Part shown: one piece after another, positions 1 to 12,348 of the stretch | Numbering within the stretch: position 1 is the first letter of the stretch | Layout: every line of letters begins with the position of its first letter | Source of the DNA: Pholiota molesta | Lineage: Eukaryota; Basidiomycota; Agaricomycetes; Agaricales; Strophariaceae | DNA length: 64,000 bases | NCBI GenBank assembly: GCA_014925825.1 | Contig: JACGCK010000087.1 | Span: 62,001-126,000 of the forward strand | Reading direction: 5' to 3' | Translations under genes and position numbers: made by a program | Notes under the pieces: generated by a model | Database searches by the model: none | What the model saw: the letters and a program-made list of their open reading frames with translations, nothing else | Told to the model about the DNA's origin: nothing

Positions 1-1069
1 CTCGCGGAGAGGTTCAAGGATCCTGAAGTCAAGCAGGGCTGCGCTGGCATGTTCCCGATGGACATCCCGAAAAATACCAGGTTCTCAATCAATTACTTCA
101 CGAGTATCGGATTGGGTGTCTTGACCGAGGGAATGCGTGAATATCTTAAGGTTCGTTTATATTTTCTTTTTTAATTCATGATGACGGCTGTTGATGCGTT
201 TCAATTCACAGAATGCTCCCAAGCTCATCATGGAACAGCGTCGTGCCATGCTCGAAGCAGAGTCCTCGTCGTCCGATTCCGATTCATCAGACTCCGACTC
301 CTCCGATACCTCTTCTGATTCCTCCGACTCCGACTCCGACTCGTCAGAGGACAGCCGCACCAGACGCCGCCGTTCGCGCTCGCCCGCGCGTCGCGCCCGA
401 CGAGATGACGCGTCAGTCTCGCGCTCTCGCTCGCCGGCACCTCGCCGCAAGGGCAGATCGCCATCACCGCCTCCGCGCCGCAAGGACAGGTCGCCGTCGC
501 CCCCTCCACGCCGTCGCGTCGACTCGCGCTCGCCTCCCCCTCGCCACCGCCGCCCAGACGACAGAGCGAGCTCAAGGACGCCCCCGCGCCACGGCGAGAA
601 GGGCAGGGAACGGTCGCCCATCCCTCCTCCTCGCAGCCAAGTCCGCGATGCCGGCCGAGGCAGGGATATGGACACAAGACCCGACACGTCGATACGCCGC
701 CCTCCCTCTCCTCCGCCCCGCGGTACCGGCTACGGACGTGGTGGCCCTGTTTCACCAGCGCGCGAGAAGCGCGGTGCAGACCGCGACCGCGACCGCGAGC
801 TCGCGCGAAATGTGCGCGAGCCGCCGCCGCCGCCGCGACGCGACAGATCACCGCCGCCGAATCTGCGACGCGACAGATCACCGCCTCCGAATCTGCGACG
901 CGACAGATCACCACCGCCGCATATGCGACGCGACAGATCGCCGCCGCCGCATTTGGCGCGCGGTGGTGGGCGGGATGACAAAGATAGGGATAGAGACAGG
1001 CCCAGATCTCCGCCCCGGGAACGCGAGCGCGAAAGAGACAGAGATCGTGGATATGAACGCAGGCGATAA
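1..1069 (+). CDS. CWC22: Pre-mRNA-splicing factor CWC22, C-terminal part (cut by window edge)
   Basis: CWC22 is a spliceosome protein with MIF4G and MA3 domains; its human homologue recruits eIF4A3 to start exon-junction complex assembly. The window opens inside the coding sequence in frame 1. The first exon (1-150) encodes the conserved end of the MA3 region, including NTRFSINYFTSIGLG and LTEGMREYLK. An intron at 151-211 (gttcgt...acag) leads into exon 212-1069, which begins NAPKLIMEQRRAML, as expected for the family. The rest is a low-complexity tail: an acidic Ser/Asp run, then an RS/SPPP-rich region, then RDRDR repeats before the stop at 1067-1069. Such RS-like tails are usual in splicing factors. 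The N-terminal MIF4G domain lies outside the window. Confidence 0.9.
836..955 (+). repeat. 30 bp in-frame tandem repeat in the CWC22 tail
   Basis: Four copies of a 30 bp unit containing GCGACAGATCACCGCC follow one another with exact 30 bp spacing. They encode the decapeptide RRDRSPPPNL, with NL changing to HM or HL in the later copies. Because the unit is a multiple of three, copy number can change without breaking the frame. Confidence 0.8.
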
Positions 1070-1450
1070 TCGAATAGGACTGGCCGGAGGATGGCTTTGG
1101 GCTTTATCAAAATATATCATTCAGTGTACTTCGTGTCTATGTTTTTACCCGTTTGTTCATATCGTTGTGTTTTATTGACTGCAATTGGAATGACAAAAAT
1201 TGACTGTATTACACTGATAAAGTAGTTGTACAAGGCAGTCGCAATTTTCTAGGGATACACATTTAATATGATCTTGGGAAATGGCATAATGGGCAACAAA
1301 TTACAATGTAGGGTAATGTGTCACGCGTCACACATCACGCACTGTATTAACGCGACGCGTCCTTGACCCCATACCGTCAGGGTTCTTCCCATTTTTTCGT
1401 TCAGGCTTCTTTCATCATCTCATTTCGACGCAAGAATCCCGTTTGTCGCC
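1070..1450. other. Intergenic, CWC22 3' flank and F-box gene 5' flank
   Basis: This stretch holds the presumed 3' UTR of CWC22 and the promoter of the next gene. No other coding signal or RNA gene was seen. Confidence 0.6.
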
Positions 1451-4065
1451 ATGAACAAAGGTATGTATTCTTAATCAGTGATCACCGGTCACGGGCACCA
1501 TTTGGGCATTCGGCCGCATTCCTAGGTGCGCCTAGAGAGAGCTAGAGAGTCAGTGTGCTTGCAGGCGAGCTCTAATGGCTTATTCTGATGTTATCTTCTA
1601 TGAACATTTTACTGAACACAAGAAAATACAGACACTGAATCTGAACACCTTCCTAGCGGAAAGAAGCGAAAAGTTACCAGGAGGAATGCTGGTGGTCAAC
1701 AAGCTACAATCAAGAGAGTGAGAGGAATTCGTGGTATGCTTGCAGATGTGAAAGATATGCCACTGGATATCCTGTTTGAGGTAAGTACATTGTCGATTCC
1801 ATGTTCGTGCCAGCCTCCAGAGCTCCATCATTGATATACATTTAGATTTTCTCGCGATTGAATCCCATAGATTTAGTGAACCTCACTCGAACTAGCAAAG
1901 ACCTCCGTGCAATATTTACAAGCCGCTCATCTATCTCTGTATGGAAAGCGGCTCGCGCCAATATTATTCCTGCGATGCCCGATTGCCCTGATGACTTGAG
2001 CGAGCCTCAATACGCGGATTTGGTCTTCGGAAAGGGTTGCCATGTCTGTGTCAATTTCTGCCAGTAATCTGAAATGATCTTGTGCTGATTTTTTTCTAGC
2101 ACTGCGGACGAAACTTAGCCATCATGCATACCGCTTGGTTAGCCAGGCGGCGGATTTGCAACAGATGTCTCGATGAGCAGTAAGTTTCGAAGCTCGTTTA
2201 CCCTTAATTTATTGTTCTCACAATAAATCTCAGTTGTTCCGTCTACTTTCCTGATAAAGATATGAGAACCATCAATGGTTTGAATAAATACCTACCAGAA
2301 ATAGAATTTTCCCAAAAGATGTGTAAGTTTAATCAACTGATTAATTCACTGGTTTCTTTGACAAACTGTATTAAAGTGACTCACTACTTTGTGGAGTTTG
2401 CTATACTCTGGCGCGAAACTCACGACAACATCGCCGATCCCAAAGAGAAAAATTCTTGGATAATATCCAAATGCAATGAACGCGAGGCAATATGTGAGGT
2501 GAGCTGCAGCTTCATGTTTGGTGGCAAACATGTCTGATGTCTTGAATAGCATGCTCGGCTTTGCGCGACTTGGGTCAAGGAATACGCCGAATATCAGCAA
2601 TTCCTTATTGAGCAACGGACAACAAAACAACTAGACAAGTACATCCCGCCTTCTTGATCTTTATGCTTGTCTAACAAATTTCAAGTATTGCGAAACGTGT
2701 AGCCTACCTCGGATGGGATGAGGAAGTCCGCAAGATGCTGCCTAGCGAGGAAAAATTCGAGGAACAGTCGGAGGTTCGAAAGATGTGCCGAAAAGAGCTT
2801 ACAGACCGCAGTAAGGTTTCATTCATTTCATGTGCAATTCTCAGCCTGATGCAATTGAAAAAAAGTATTGGTGAGGTTAGATGCTCAAATCAACGAGTAT
2901 ATGGCGATCGTAAAGGAAAGGCGTCTCAAGCGAGAGAGACTCGCATTCCTCAAAGACCGCCTACCAATCTTGCAGAAGGTACATAATGACCACATTTTGA
3001 CGTATCCGACTACCGAAAGGTACTGGTACCCAATGGCCAGCGAACTCTTTCTCCACGAGCCTAAAATTCAAGACATCGTCAATGACACTTCATCTACTTT
3101 GGAGTCAATGAAAGAGCGATTGATGCTCATACTCCCCGAGATATATCCCGACGCCATCAACCAACTAATCAGACGAATCGACGACCAACTTCTGGAGGTC
3201 ATCATTGCGTCTAGGCCTGGAGAGGTTATCGACCGCGAAACTGTGTTTGGCCTTGCGACCACACTCTTTCAATGCTCCAATTGCGATACTAAGTTTTCCA
3301 GTTTCCAGCGGCAGCGAATCTTGCGGTACAATGAGGCCATGCTTCATGCCTGCACACGAAAGGCCAAGTTTCCAGCAGGCTACCGGGATGGCTTCTTCAT
3401 CGAGAAGTTAACAGAAGAGAAACATCGATCGCATAGGCATGACCGTCTCACTGTGTCGAAGACGGCTCTTACAATCGTTCCTATTCTTGCCAAGCTCTGT
3501 GGGTTTGAACCTTCTACTGCAACAACCCAAATGATGGATGATCTTGACCCGGTCTTCGAATGTATTTCATGTGGAAGTCAGGAACAAGGCCGCGCAACCA
3601 TGACATGGCTAGGAGCGGTGGGTCTTCACATTACTTCCATGTTCTGAATCACTGGTTTAAGTCATTGAACAATTGCAGGTCTTTCACTTTCATCATAAAA
3701 CTCATGCGGAGGGTTCTGTAAAACTTGAGCGTTTGAATGAAAACGAAGAAGATGTGGCACGAAAAAGAATTATTGAGATGCAGGAACGTGCCATAGCCGC
3801 GACCTGGACAAATCTTCTCCAATGTGTGCACTGCTCAGAAAGCGGAACGAAAGCCATCCTGATGCAGCATGTGAAATCAGCGTGAGTTTTTCTTTCAAGG
3901 TCTTCTTGCAAGGGGCCTTCTCGGAATGGAATTCGGGTTTGAATTCATTCGAAATTTCTTTGCAGACATGGGATCAAAAGCCCAACAGACAAGGACATTA
4001 TGCTCAGGGTGGATGCAAATCATATTCCTGAAACCTTCTACATGTGGCCCCCTCGCAAACCTTAG
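1451..4065 (+). CDS. F-box protein with Cys-rich and C2H2-like zinc motifs
   Basis: F-box proteins usually act as substrate adaptors of SCF ubiquitin ligases; agaricomycetes carry large, fast-evolving sets. A short first exon (1451-1460, MNK) joins 1632-1780 and 1846-2049. The F-box reads MPLDILFE / IFSRLNPIDLVNLTRTSK, followed by SSISVWKAARAN and EPQYADLVF. Cysteine pairs follow (GCHVC, CNRC), a pattern typical of these proteins. Further Cys pairs (QCSNCDTKF, CISCG) occur mid-protein. The end carries a C2H2-like motif, CVHC...MQHVKSAH, whose last His is supplied by the final exon starting at 3965. That exon stops at 4063-4065. Exons between about 2234 and 2990 were not all resolved, so the internal structure is approximate. 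The substrate is unknown. Confidence 0.8.
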
Positions 4066-5036
4066 CAACGCCAAGGGTGAATACTCTGGCCACAATTCGT
4101 GTATGAATTTTTCTGCAGGATACCTTTTGCTCAGTTGTATGGAAACCATTTTCTGTATATAGCGTCAGAACTTCGAGGACATTAACGCGGCCAAGGACAC
4201 AGGTAGTCTTAAATAATGCAATCTATATATTTCTCTCTAAATATCCTATTCTATCCTTATTTACATTTCATAACGATGGTTGACTACTTTATTCTTCAAT
4301 GTGGAAGTTATTTTTGCACTCGGTGTATTTCTTAAAGTTTCTGATGTAGATATATTGTTAATTCAAGCACAGTACCTGCGTCGAGTGTGTCTATTTACTG
4401 GCTGGAATTTAGAAACCTCGAGTGTAGGCGGATGCGAGAATGATGAAGTCGAGGAACGTGTACGGGTAAAGAAAGACCATGTCCTTCGACGTCATCGGCG
4501 GCTCTCTTCCGGCGGCTCGTACGACTTTGCAGTCACTGATCTCTTGTTTTGTCCTCGCTCAAGTACATTGAATATGGCTTCAGCGTCGGCAACCCTTATT
4601 TCATGCTCTTCAGATGCTTCTGTCAAATTTTACCAGGAAATACTCATGCCAGGTATTGAGACATCACAAAAAGCCCGCCCCCTCTCCAAGAGCTGGTCGG
4701 TGCCGCAGAGAAGATTATCAACGAAAAGTTCGCGCCGGACTCCCGCAGTACCTATGAACATAAAAAAGGATTCCGAAGAGATAATTCGTAGAATTCGATA
4801 AAATTATTTTTGCCATGCTCGCAAGCGTCGAATAATGCGGAGGCGAATCTAACAGGGTTTCAAGATTTCTCGATTCGTGCGTGCTGTAGATCTTGCTCGG
4901 GATGTAGTTCGCCACAGCCTAACTGGGTGCTTGGTCGGCGTACTTGGGTCAAATAGATCTCGTACTGGGTCATGCGAGAAGCTGGTGAGCGCTGGGCTTA
5001 ATTGTATCTGGAGACAGCTGGCGTGAGGTCAATAAA
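4066..5036. other. Intergenic with an unexplained open frame
   Basis: An open + frame at 4280-4801 (173 codons) matches nothing I recognise. Its AT-rich start and lack of a flanking gene structure argue against a real gene. A stretch near 4690-4790 also reads well in another frame, so this could be decayed coding sequence. No RNA gene was seen. Confidence 0.35.
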
Positions 5037-6155
5037 TCATGTTACCAACCAGCTTGGATACTCGCTCACACTTGACGATTTCATGAGCTCGAGAAGGTCA
5101 TCAGCCATCGGCTCATCCTTCAGCGGGATGTACAAAACACGTATCTTCCTTTTGCCCGACCCTCCGTGAGCAGTCCGATGTAGGAGAGTTCCTGGAACAG
5201 GAATTGGTGGAATTGTTTTCCCATAGTAGAGTGGATCAAGAGCAATAGGTTCAACTATATCGAGAACGCGTATAACAAGTGTGGGCCCCAGCTCTTTGTG
5301 TTCCGGAAGATCGGATAATTCGAACTGAACCTTGATAGTTCCTACAGAAAGCGAGATTAGTACGAGAGCGAGGATTAAAGGATAAAATGCCTGACCAGTC
5401 AGTGGAAACGATACACGGTTGTTGGTCTGCACTCCGAATATTTTCTGAGGAAAGCAAAGGCGGATCACCTTTGCGCGAGTAACATACGTTGATACACGTT
5501 TTGATTGGGCGACATTTAAGTGGAATGGTTCGAAGAGAGAATACTGAGATTTTCGCATATTCCGCGAGTTGTCCAATTTGTGGATATCGCGGACGAGCCC
5601 CTCGTCAATCATATTTTCGGCGCGCAATAACGACAAAAATCCTTCGCATTCTTTATTTTTGACTAGTGCCAGAATTTTTGGGCCCCACACGTCTCCCCTG
5701 GGATCTAGCAAGTCCCGACCATGTTCGAACTCTGCTGCGCTATCGCAGATCCTGAAACGCACCCCTGCATAAAATTCGGGCCCATCAGGTGGATGATAAT
5801 AGTAAAAAAAACCCCTTGTGTTCTCAGGAAAGGGCGGCAACCTATAGAGACCACCCAGAACTCTGTCTTCATATTCACAGTTCAGCCGCAGCACGCGACC
5901 GTTGATGAGAATGGGCACGAGTGAGTGAGCCTTCCCCGATAAATCAATGACCTCTTGGCCCACTATTGACAAGAGTTCAGGTCGTAGAGTACGCAGCCTG
6001 AAGGAAATACGAAGGGCTTTATGAGGGATCTTCTCTGTCGAAGTCTTGGGTAGAATCAGCAAATTGCGGAGAATGCTCTTATTTTGTGGCAGAAACGCAC
6101 CGCAAGCATCCTCTTTTCTAAGATTTTCATACGTGCGCATGGCATGAGACACCAT
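5037..6155 (-). CDS. Conserved hypothetical protein
   Basis: I do not recognise a named domain. The frame is open from ATG at 6155 to the stop at 5037, about 354 residues if one intron is removed. Parts look well folded and conserved: LRISFRLRTLRPELLSIVG, VIDLSGKAHSLVPILINGRV and FYAGVRFRICDSAAEFEHG. There is no clear signal peptide or membrane segment once the intron is spliced. Complement 5342-5395 has good splice signals (gtcagg...ctgtag) and would encode a hydrophobic stretch out of character with its surroundings. At 54 bp with no stop, it could be retained without breaking the frame. Confidence 0.65.
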   Translation of the reverse strand: MVSHAMRTYENLRKEDACGAFLPQNKSILRNLLILPKTSTEKIPHKALRISFRLRTLRPELLSIVGQEVIDLSGKAHSLVPILINGRVLRLNCEYEDRVLGGLYRLPPFPENTRGFFYYYHPPDGPEFYAGVRFRICDSAAEFEHGRDLLDPRGDVWGPKILALVKNKECEGFLSLLRAENMIDEGLVRDIHKLDNSRNMRKSQYSLFEPFHLNVAQSKRVSTYVTRAKVIRLCFPQKIFGVQTNNRVSFPLTGQAFYPLILALVLISLSVGTIKVQFELSDLPEHKELGPTLVIRVLDIVEPIALDPLYYGKTIPPIPVPGTLLHRTAHGGSGKRKIRVLYIPLKDEPMADDLLELMKSSSVSEYPSWLVT

Positions 6156-6930
6156 GGATTCAGCTCCGGAGAATTGAGCTGGGGGAAGGACCGATAGAGG
6201 CGAGGACGCAATAGCAGCCTCAGGCTAAGCATGGCTTCTGATGAGTCTCGGCTACGATGGGATTATGGATGGCAGGTGGATGCAGCTAAAGCAGCATACC
6301 CTTACTACGCGTCCTGGCCAGCTGCGGTCGTTGTGGACGGTTTCGGGATGGCAAAGAACGAGCGAGAGGTAGAGGATTAAAGATTTCGACTTTAACTTCA
6401 AGAGGATTTGTTGAGTGGTAGTTATGCACGTGATAGTGATGTCTTCATTCAACCCATCCTCAATCTTTAATCTATTCTACTAATTCTATCCTCCAACAAT
6501 ACTATCATGATATCCACTGAGGCGCTGCTAACGCTCTTGTGATGCTGACCATCAATGCAACCTACACAACCCGCTATGCATACGAGACTGCTGAAACACC
6601 TGGTTAGAAATTCGAAAAATATTCCCATCATTCACATGTTTTACTCAGTCAATGGAACGCAATCGAGCTATAATTCTGAACATCAATTCGAGAGCAATAC
6701 ACCGATTGTCTGTGGCACAGACAATCACTTCATAAAACTCAAAGGTACTGGTCGAAATTCACGCGGCAATGTCTTCGATCGCCGTTGTGGCCAGGTCGTG
6801 GACGGTGTTTCTGATGAACTCGGATTTGATGGGGCCGCCTTGCCTCTTTCCACTTCAATCCAGCACCGGCCTTCCGCCTGCTACCCCATCCTCCTCCTCG
6901 CTATTGCATCAACCGCTGCTGTCCCCTTTT
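6156..6930. other. Intergenic between two minus-strand genes
   Basis: The region contains the presumed promoter of the 5037-6155 gene and the 3' flank of the 6931-8060 gene. A short + frame starting near 6232 (MASDESRLRWDYGWQ, about 50 codons) is not supported by anything else. Open + frames after 6555 run into the antisense of the next gene. Confidence 0.5.
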
Positions 6931-8060
6931 CTATTGCTCTTTCGCCTTCTTGGATGTGTGTCCGCTGATCTTCTTCTGGTGCTGACTTCGCGTGCTTGTA
7001 AGTTGATTCATGAGCAGCTGCTCGGTTTTCCAGTGGAAAGCCGCATACATCAGGACCGGGTGTTCCTCCTCAATCACCGCGATCGCATGCCGCCACTGCC
7101 TCAACCGCCGGTATTCAAAGTACTTTTTCGTGATGTCGTCCTTCGCCAGGCTCCTGTTCAGCCGCGCTTCCTCCTGCTGGATCAATATGGCCACCTGCTT
7201 GGCGACCGATCTCTGGATGGCTTTGTAGGTCGCGATGTCGATCGGCGTCCCGTCCCTCTCGCGGATGGCATTCTTCATGCGCGGGCGGCTGCTGTTGTTT
7301 TTTGCGGGCCTAGCGCCCTTGGTGTCCTGTTGGCAGTCATCCCTCCACCAGAGCACCTCGAATGGGAGGTCATCGGGGCGCATTCCAGGTTGTCGGTGGG
7401 GAGTGCGCAAAGAAGGCCCGTTTTCTGCTTGAGTTTCTCTGGGTTCAAGGCTTCCAGATAATTGTTTCGACGGCCTTTGCGAGATGGAGTCGCTCGGCGC
7501 AAGGCTCGCAGACTCGGCACGCTGATACTGATACGGTGCACTATTGCTGGTTAGTTTAGTGTAGAACTGGAAACATAATCGCAACGCACTGGTTCATCGG
7601 TTCTTCTGGCATCCATGGACTCCGGTCCATCTCCCTCTTCGACCTTTCTAGATACTCCCGCAATTCGCGGTTCTCGTCGTGGAGGCGCATTACGGTGGTC
7701 CACATGCCAGCTGTGTCCCAATATGCGTCGAACAGCTTCTTGACGCAGGGGATGTGGAGATATGCACCGATCCCCGGCTCTTCACGTCCTGCTGAAAACG
7801 GGGGATAAACTCGAGAGCACAGCACACCCACGACAGGCGCAGCAGACGGGGAACGCACCTGGTTCGGACGCGGCAGATGTGCCAGAATTGTGGGACACAC
7901 TTGGTAGCGGCGCATTTGGATTAGAGCACGCCGCGCCATGAGGTGCAGGCCCGTGTATAGTGTACGTCGGCGCGTATGGTCGATTCCGCAGTAAGTGGTT
8001 CCATACACCAACATCTGCTGCATTCGGTTGGAGCTGCGTAGGAGTGTCCATCGCGTCCAT
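6931..8060 (-). CDS. Hypothetical protein with coiled-coil segments
   Basis: Three exons join in frame. Exon 1 starts at ATG 8060 (MDAMDTPTQLQPNAADVGVW). Its donor near 7866 joins an acceptor near 7792 (cccgttttcag). The second exon, with GAYLHIPCVKKLFDAYWD and the coil-like LHDENRELREYLERSKREM, ends near 7588. The third starts near 7546 after aactaaccag and runs to the stop at 6931. It includes LPFEVLWWRDDC, a charged region (IQQEEARLNRSLAKDDITKK) and a basic end. The protein is about 340 residues, with no signal peptide or membrane segment. The style resembles basidiomycete-restricted families; function unknown. Confidence 0.6.
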
Positions 8061-8993
8061 AGTCGACGTACAGCAAAGCCAGCACTCACTCACTAATATG
8101 AGGTTGGAATCGTGCCAGCGAGTGATTGGCGGGTTTTAAGTTGTTTGCATGTCTGCGCGCCACGGCCCAAACCTGACGGTACGCAACAAAAAAGCTACAT
8201 TTCCGTGACTAGGATGACTGCAGACGGACTATTCCCCGACTTTTCGCAACAAGCCCGTTCTTACTCGGACCGGTATAACACGTAAAGATGCGCTCAAAAG
8301 GCAGGGAAGAGGCAGGGAAGAGGACCCATGTAAGGTCAAGGAAATGACCAAGAGATCTAACCGCTCGATGACGACATGCCCTCGTCAGAAGTCGAGGACC
8401 ACGTCGAGCTCGATATTAAAAGCACCATGTACTAAAAAGCACATAAATATGTTACAGTTCAGGCAGAAGTGGTTGAATGAGTCAATGACCGAAGAATGAG
8501 GTTGTACGCCTTGTTGCCTATGACGCGCGAAGATTCCTCTGACTCATCTGAAAGTTCCAAGAGAGGAGACCAAGAGGAGACCTCAATCAAACCTCAAAGG
8601 CCTCAACTGACTATCGTCAACGAAAACAATTTACGCAGTCACTGAGTCAGACCGAGTCAGTTCACAACACTTCGCCAACGAGCCCACACTCCCCAAGGTC
8701 CGAAATTCACAACCTCAGAAGAAGATTGACCTCAAACAGATCACACAAATTCGAGAGAAAGAAGTAGATTGCCATAGGATAAAATTACGTGATGCAGAGG
8801 ATGGTACAGACAGCAAGAGAGGCATGAAAATGCAAAAAAGGGGTCGTCAAGGATATCTAATAGTAACACCTAATAGAAACAGAGCATAAAGGGCGGGGCC
8901 GTGTATGTGCATAATGTAAGAGGAGGCATAAAACAGACAGAGAGAGAGAAAGAGAGAGAAACTGATCACGGTCTATACAATAAACAACAGCGC
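8061..8993. other. Intergenic
   Basis: No convincing gene, RNA or repeat was found between the hypothetical gene and the end of elongation factor 3. Purine-rich AGAGAGAGAAAGAGAG lies near 8940. The right part is presumed 3' UTR of the elongation factor gene. Confidence 0.5.
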
Positions 8994-11900
8994 TCAGAGC
9001 TCATCATCCGTGACATCCTCGCCCCGCTTCTTCCGCGCCATGCGCTCCTTCTTCAGCTTCCGCGCCTCCGACGCGCTGATCTTCTTCTGCTTCTTCGTGT
9101 CGATCTTGTTGCCCATCGCATCGTACGTGTCCTCCTCCTCGCCCGCGGCCTTGTCGATACGGGGTCCAGCGCCCTGGCCCTCAACCCAGTTGTGGCCAGA
9201 CGCCTCGAGGTGCCCGTCGCGCATCGCCCACACTTCCTTGCACAGCGACTCGGAGAAGTCGCGGTTGTGCGTGATGACGAGGACACCGCCCTCGAACACC
9301 TTGAGAGCCTCAATGAGCGCAGCGAGCGACTCACGATCGAGGTAGTCTGCAAACAGAGTTAGTCAGGTATCATCAAACGAGAAAAGGGATCATAACGTAC
9401 TAGTAGGCTCATCAAGGCACATGATGTGGGGACGACGCCATGTGGCGGCACCGAGCACGATCTTGACCTTCTGACCACCAGAGAGACCCCTCATGGTGTT
9501 GTGGGAGACGAACTCGGGCTCGAGACCGAAGTCGGCAAAGTGCTTCTCAATCTCGCGACGCACGAGAGGGCGGAGGAGGCCGAGGCGCTGAGCCTCACGA
9601 GTATCAACCTCAAGGACTTTCTATAATGTGAAAACCGAGTCAGAATACTGCCCATACAATCAATAGATTTCAATGGACTAACCTTCTCGAAACCGCGCTT
9701 GATGAGGTCATCACGGGGCAGCCAGATGTTCTCCGACGAGCTGAGGCCCTTGAGCGACACCTCGTATTCGTACGACTGCTTGAGCTTCTTCCTGTTGATG
9801 ATCTCGTCGATGATGCACTTCTTGCCCTCAATCACGATGTTGGCACCCTCCTTCATCTTCGCAGCCTCCTCCTCGGTGATGATGCGGTTGGCCTTCTGCA
9901 TCTCCTCGAGATCCTCTCCGGTCTGGTAACGCCAGAGCATGTATTCGAGGGGGGTCTTGTCGAGATGGTGATCGATGTGGTGGAAGGCGTGCTGGGCAAC
10001 GTAACCGATGACCAAGTTGGGGTGCTTCCAGGTCTCACCGCCCTTGTTGGGCTCCATGTCGCCGATGAGCAGCTTGACGAGGGTCGACTTTCCTGAACCG
10101 TTGGGTCCGAGGACAGCGACACGGGAGGAGAGGGAGACTTGGAGAGTGATGTCGTGGAGTTGCTGAACAGGCGAGCCAGGGTATTGGAAGCCAACCTTGC
10201 GCATTTTGAGTAGCGACTTCTCCTTGGTCTTGACACCCTCAAGGAGAGGGGGATCAGGGAGCTTGAACTTGTAGTCCTCGGCAGCCTCGAGCGAGTAGTA
10301 GGACTTGGCCTCAGGCACTTGCTGGACGAACTTCTCGAGGTTACCGCGGTACCTGCGGAGCTTGAAGCGGTTCAAGTGGAGAACGTCGGTGATGGTGTTG
10401 TTGAGGAATCCAGAGTCATGCGAGACGATGATGGAAGTGCAGTGGGTGAGGTTGGTGAGGTAGTTCTCCAACCAGGCGACGTTGACAACATCCAAGTGGT
10501 TAGTAGGCTCATCGAGCAGGAGGATATCGGCCTTGAAGAGCATAGCACGGGCAAGTGCGAGCTTCATCTTCCAACCACCAGAGAGGGAGCCGATGGACTG
10601 GCCTTGACGGATGTCATCGAAGCCAACAGAGGCGAGGGTCTCGACGACCTCCTCCTCGCTGACCAGGACACGCTTGTCGTTGAGGATGAACTGGAGGACA
10701 GAGGTGTCTTCCTCGGTTCCATCAATGTCGTGCTCGACGTAGAAAGTGCGGACCTCGTCGGGCGAGGGGAAGCCCTCAACCTGACCGTTGGTGATGGCGC
10801 GCATGAGGGTCGACTTTCCGGTACCGTTCTTACCGCAGAGGCCGTAGCGGTGGCCACGCTTGAGGCGGAGAGTCGCGGTGTTGAGCAGGATCTTGGCACC
10901 GTAGGCGAGCGAGAACTGGCAGTTGCACAGGTCCTCACCCTCCTCCTCATCCTCGAGGGCTTCGCCCTCATCCTCGCCCTCAGTGGCAGAGCGGACAACC
11001 CACTCACGAGCAACGGTGATGGAGTCAGGGGTGCTAGCAATGAAGGCGAGGTAAGGAGCAAGGGTATCCCATTGAGGAACATCGAAGTTCTTCATGTTGA
11101 CGAGGTTGGCAGCCAGGGTGGAAGCGTAGATGGTGTCGACGTTTCCGGGGGAGATAGTGGCGCCGAGCTTCTTGTAGATGGCAACGAGAGAGTGGGAGAG
11201 TTGCTTCTCATCTGCTTGGTGGAGAGCAGGGAGATCGGAGCCATCGCTCTCGGCGGGAACCTGGCCGACTTGACGGAGGGTGACAATAGCACGGCCAACA
11301 ACGCTGCGAGCCTCAGGATCACCGATGATGGCCTCGACCTTGATAAGACCAGGAAGGAGCTTGGGGATGAAGGGGCGAACGGTGACATGAGAGTCAACGA
11401 GCTTGGCCATGTTGTCAACGATGCTATAAATAGAGATCAGTAAAAATTTCCGCGGTCAACCGGGCGCTGACAAGGGACTTACACAGCAACCTTGCGCTTG
11501 GTGGCGGTCAACTTCTCCGAAAGACCACGGGAAAGAAGGGGCACCATGAGAGAGAGGGTAGGCGAATCTACTTCTGAAACGAAAGTGGTGGCCGAGAGGA
11601 GAGCAATGGTATTAGGCACCTCCTCGACGGGATTAATAAGAGCCTTAATAAGAGCGGGAATAAAGCGTTCAATGTCCTTGTTGGAAACCAGTGCAGTAGC
11701 CTTGGTCAACGATTCACGGGCAGCCTTCTTCACGTCGGCCTTGGTGTCCCAGATAGCGTCCGCGAGGATGGGCACGATCTCAGGCATGAGACGCGCCATC
11801 TGGACGGGGGCGCTCACAACGAGCTGGTTAAGGGCGATCAGCGAGCCGATCTTGATCTGCCACTTGCCGGCAGTCTTGATCTCGTGAAGGAGAGCGGGGA

Positions 11901-12348
11901 GGATGAAGGGGGTGGCCCATGGGTTCATGTTGGCGACATAGACCCGCACAGCCTCGATAGCCGCGTTCTTGACGGCGGGCATCTTGTCCGCGAAGGCCTC
12001 GAGGAGGGCGGCGTAGATGCCAGAGTTTACGAAAATGGGCTCGAGCGCCTTGACGGCGCCGTTGTTGACGAGCGCAGAGACGGCTTCCGCGGCGCCCTCG
12101 CGGGCGGCAGGAGATTTTTTGTCGGTGAGGGCCTTGACGAGCGCATCGCCGAAGGCAACGGATTGGAGGGCGGAGGGGCCGTCTTTTTGGGCAAGGGCGG
12201 CGAGCTGCTTGGCGGCAGAGTCGCGGGCGGCCTTGTCGGCAACGAAGAGTGCGGAGACGTCCATCTGGCCTTCAACGGGGGGTACAACGGTGGCCTTGAG
12301 CGAGGCGGGGGCGGGAGATGCAATAGCGGAGGCAGTTACAGCTGGCAT
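8994..12348 (-). CDS. TEF3: Translation elongation factor 3 (ABC-F ATPase)
   Basis: eEF3 is an essential fungal ribosome-bound ATPase that helps release E-site tRNA and supports translocation. ATG at 12348 begins [11 protein letters not shown]-terminal HEAT-type repeats include [18 protein letters not shown] and the family motif [11 protein letters not shown]. The first ABC cassette has Walker [10 protein letters not shown], signature [14 protein letters not shown] and Walker [14 protein letters not shown]. The second has Walker [10 protein letters not shown], a chromodomain-like insert (around YEYEVSLKG), signature [12 protein letters not shown] and CLDEPTNYLD. The Lys-rich tail [16 protein letters not shown] matches the ribosome-binding tail of the family. 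Introns lie near 11423-11480, 9621-9681 and 9347-9401. The product is about 1,060 residues, close to yeast eEF3 (1,044). Antisense frames of up to 374 codons here are shadows of strong codon bias. Confidence 0.97.

Noticed and set aside
228..914. Minus-strand open frame across the CWC22 tail
   Set aside because: A by-product of RS-type repeats in the opposite strand; no independent motif.
4280..4801. 173-codon + frame as a gene
   Set aside because: No motif, no start context and no splice-supported neighbours; kept only as an intergenic remark.
6769..7461. 230-codon + strand frame
   Set aside because: Antisense to the third exon of the spliced minus-strand gene at 6931-8060 and without its own start context.
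10319..11443. 374-codon + strand open frame
   Set aside because: It lies antisense to the strongly codon-biased elongation factor 3 gene, whose motifs are unmistakable.
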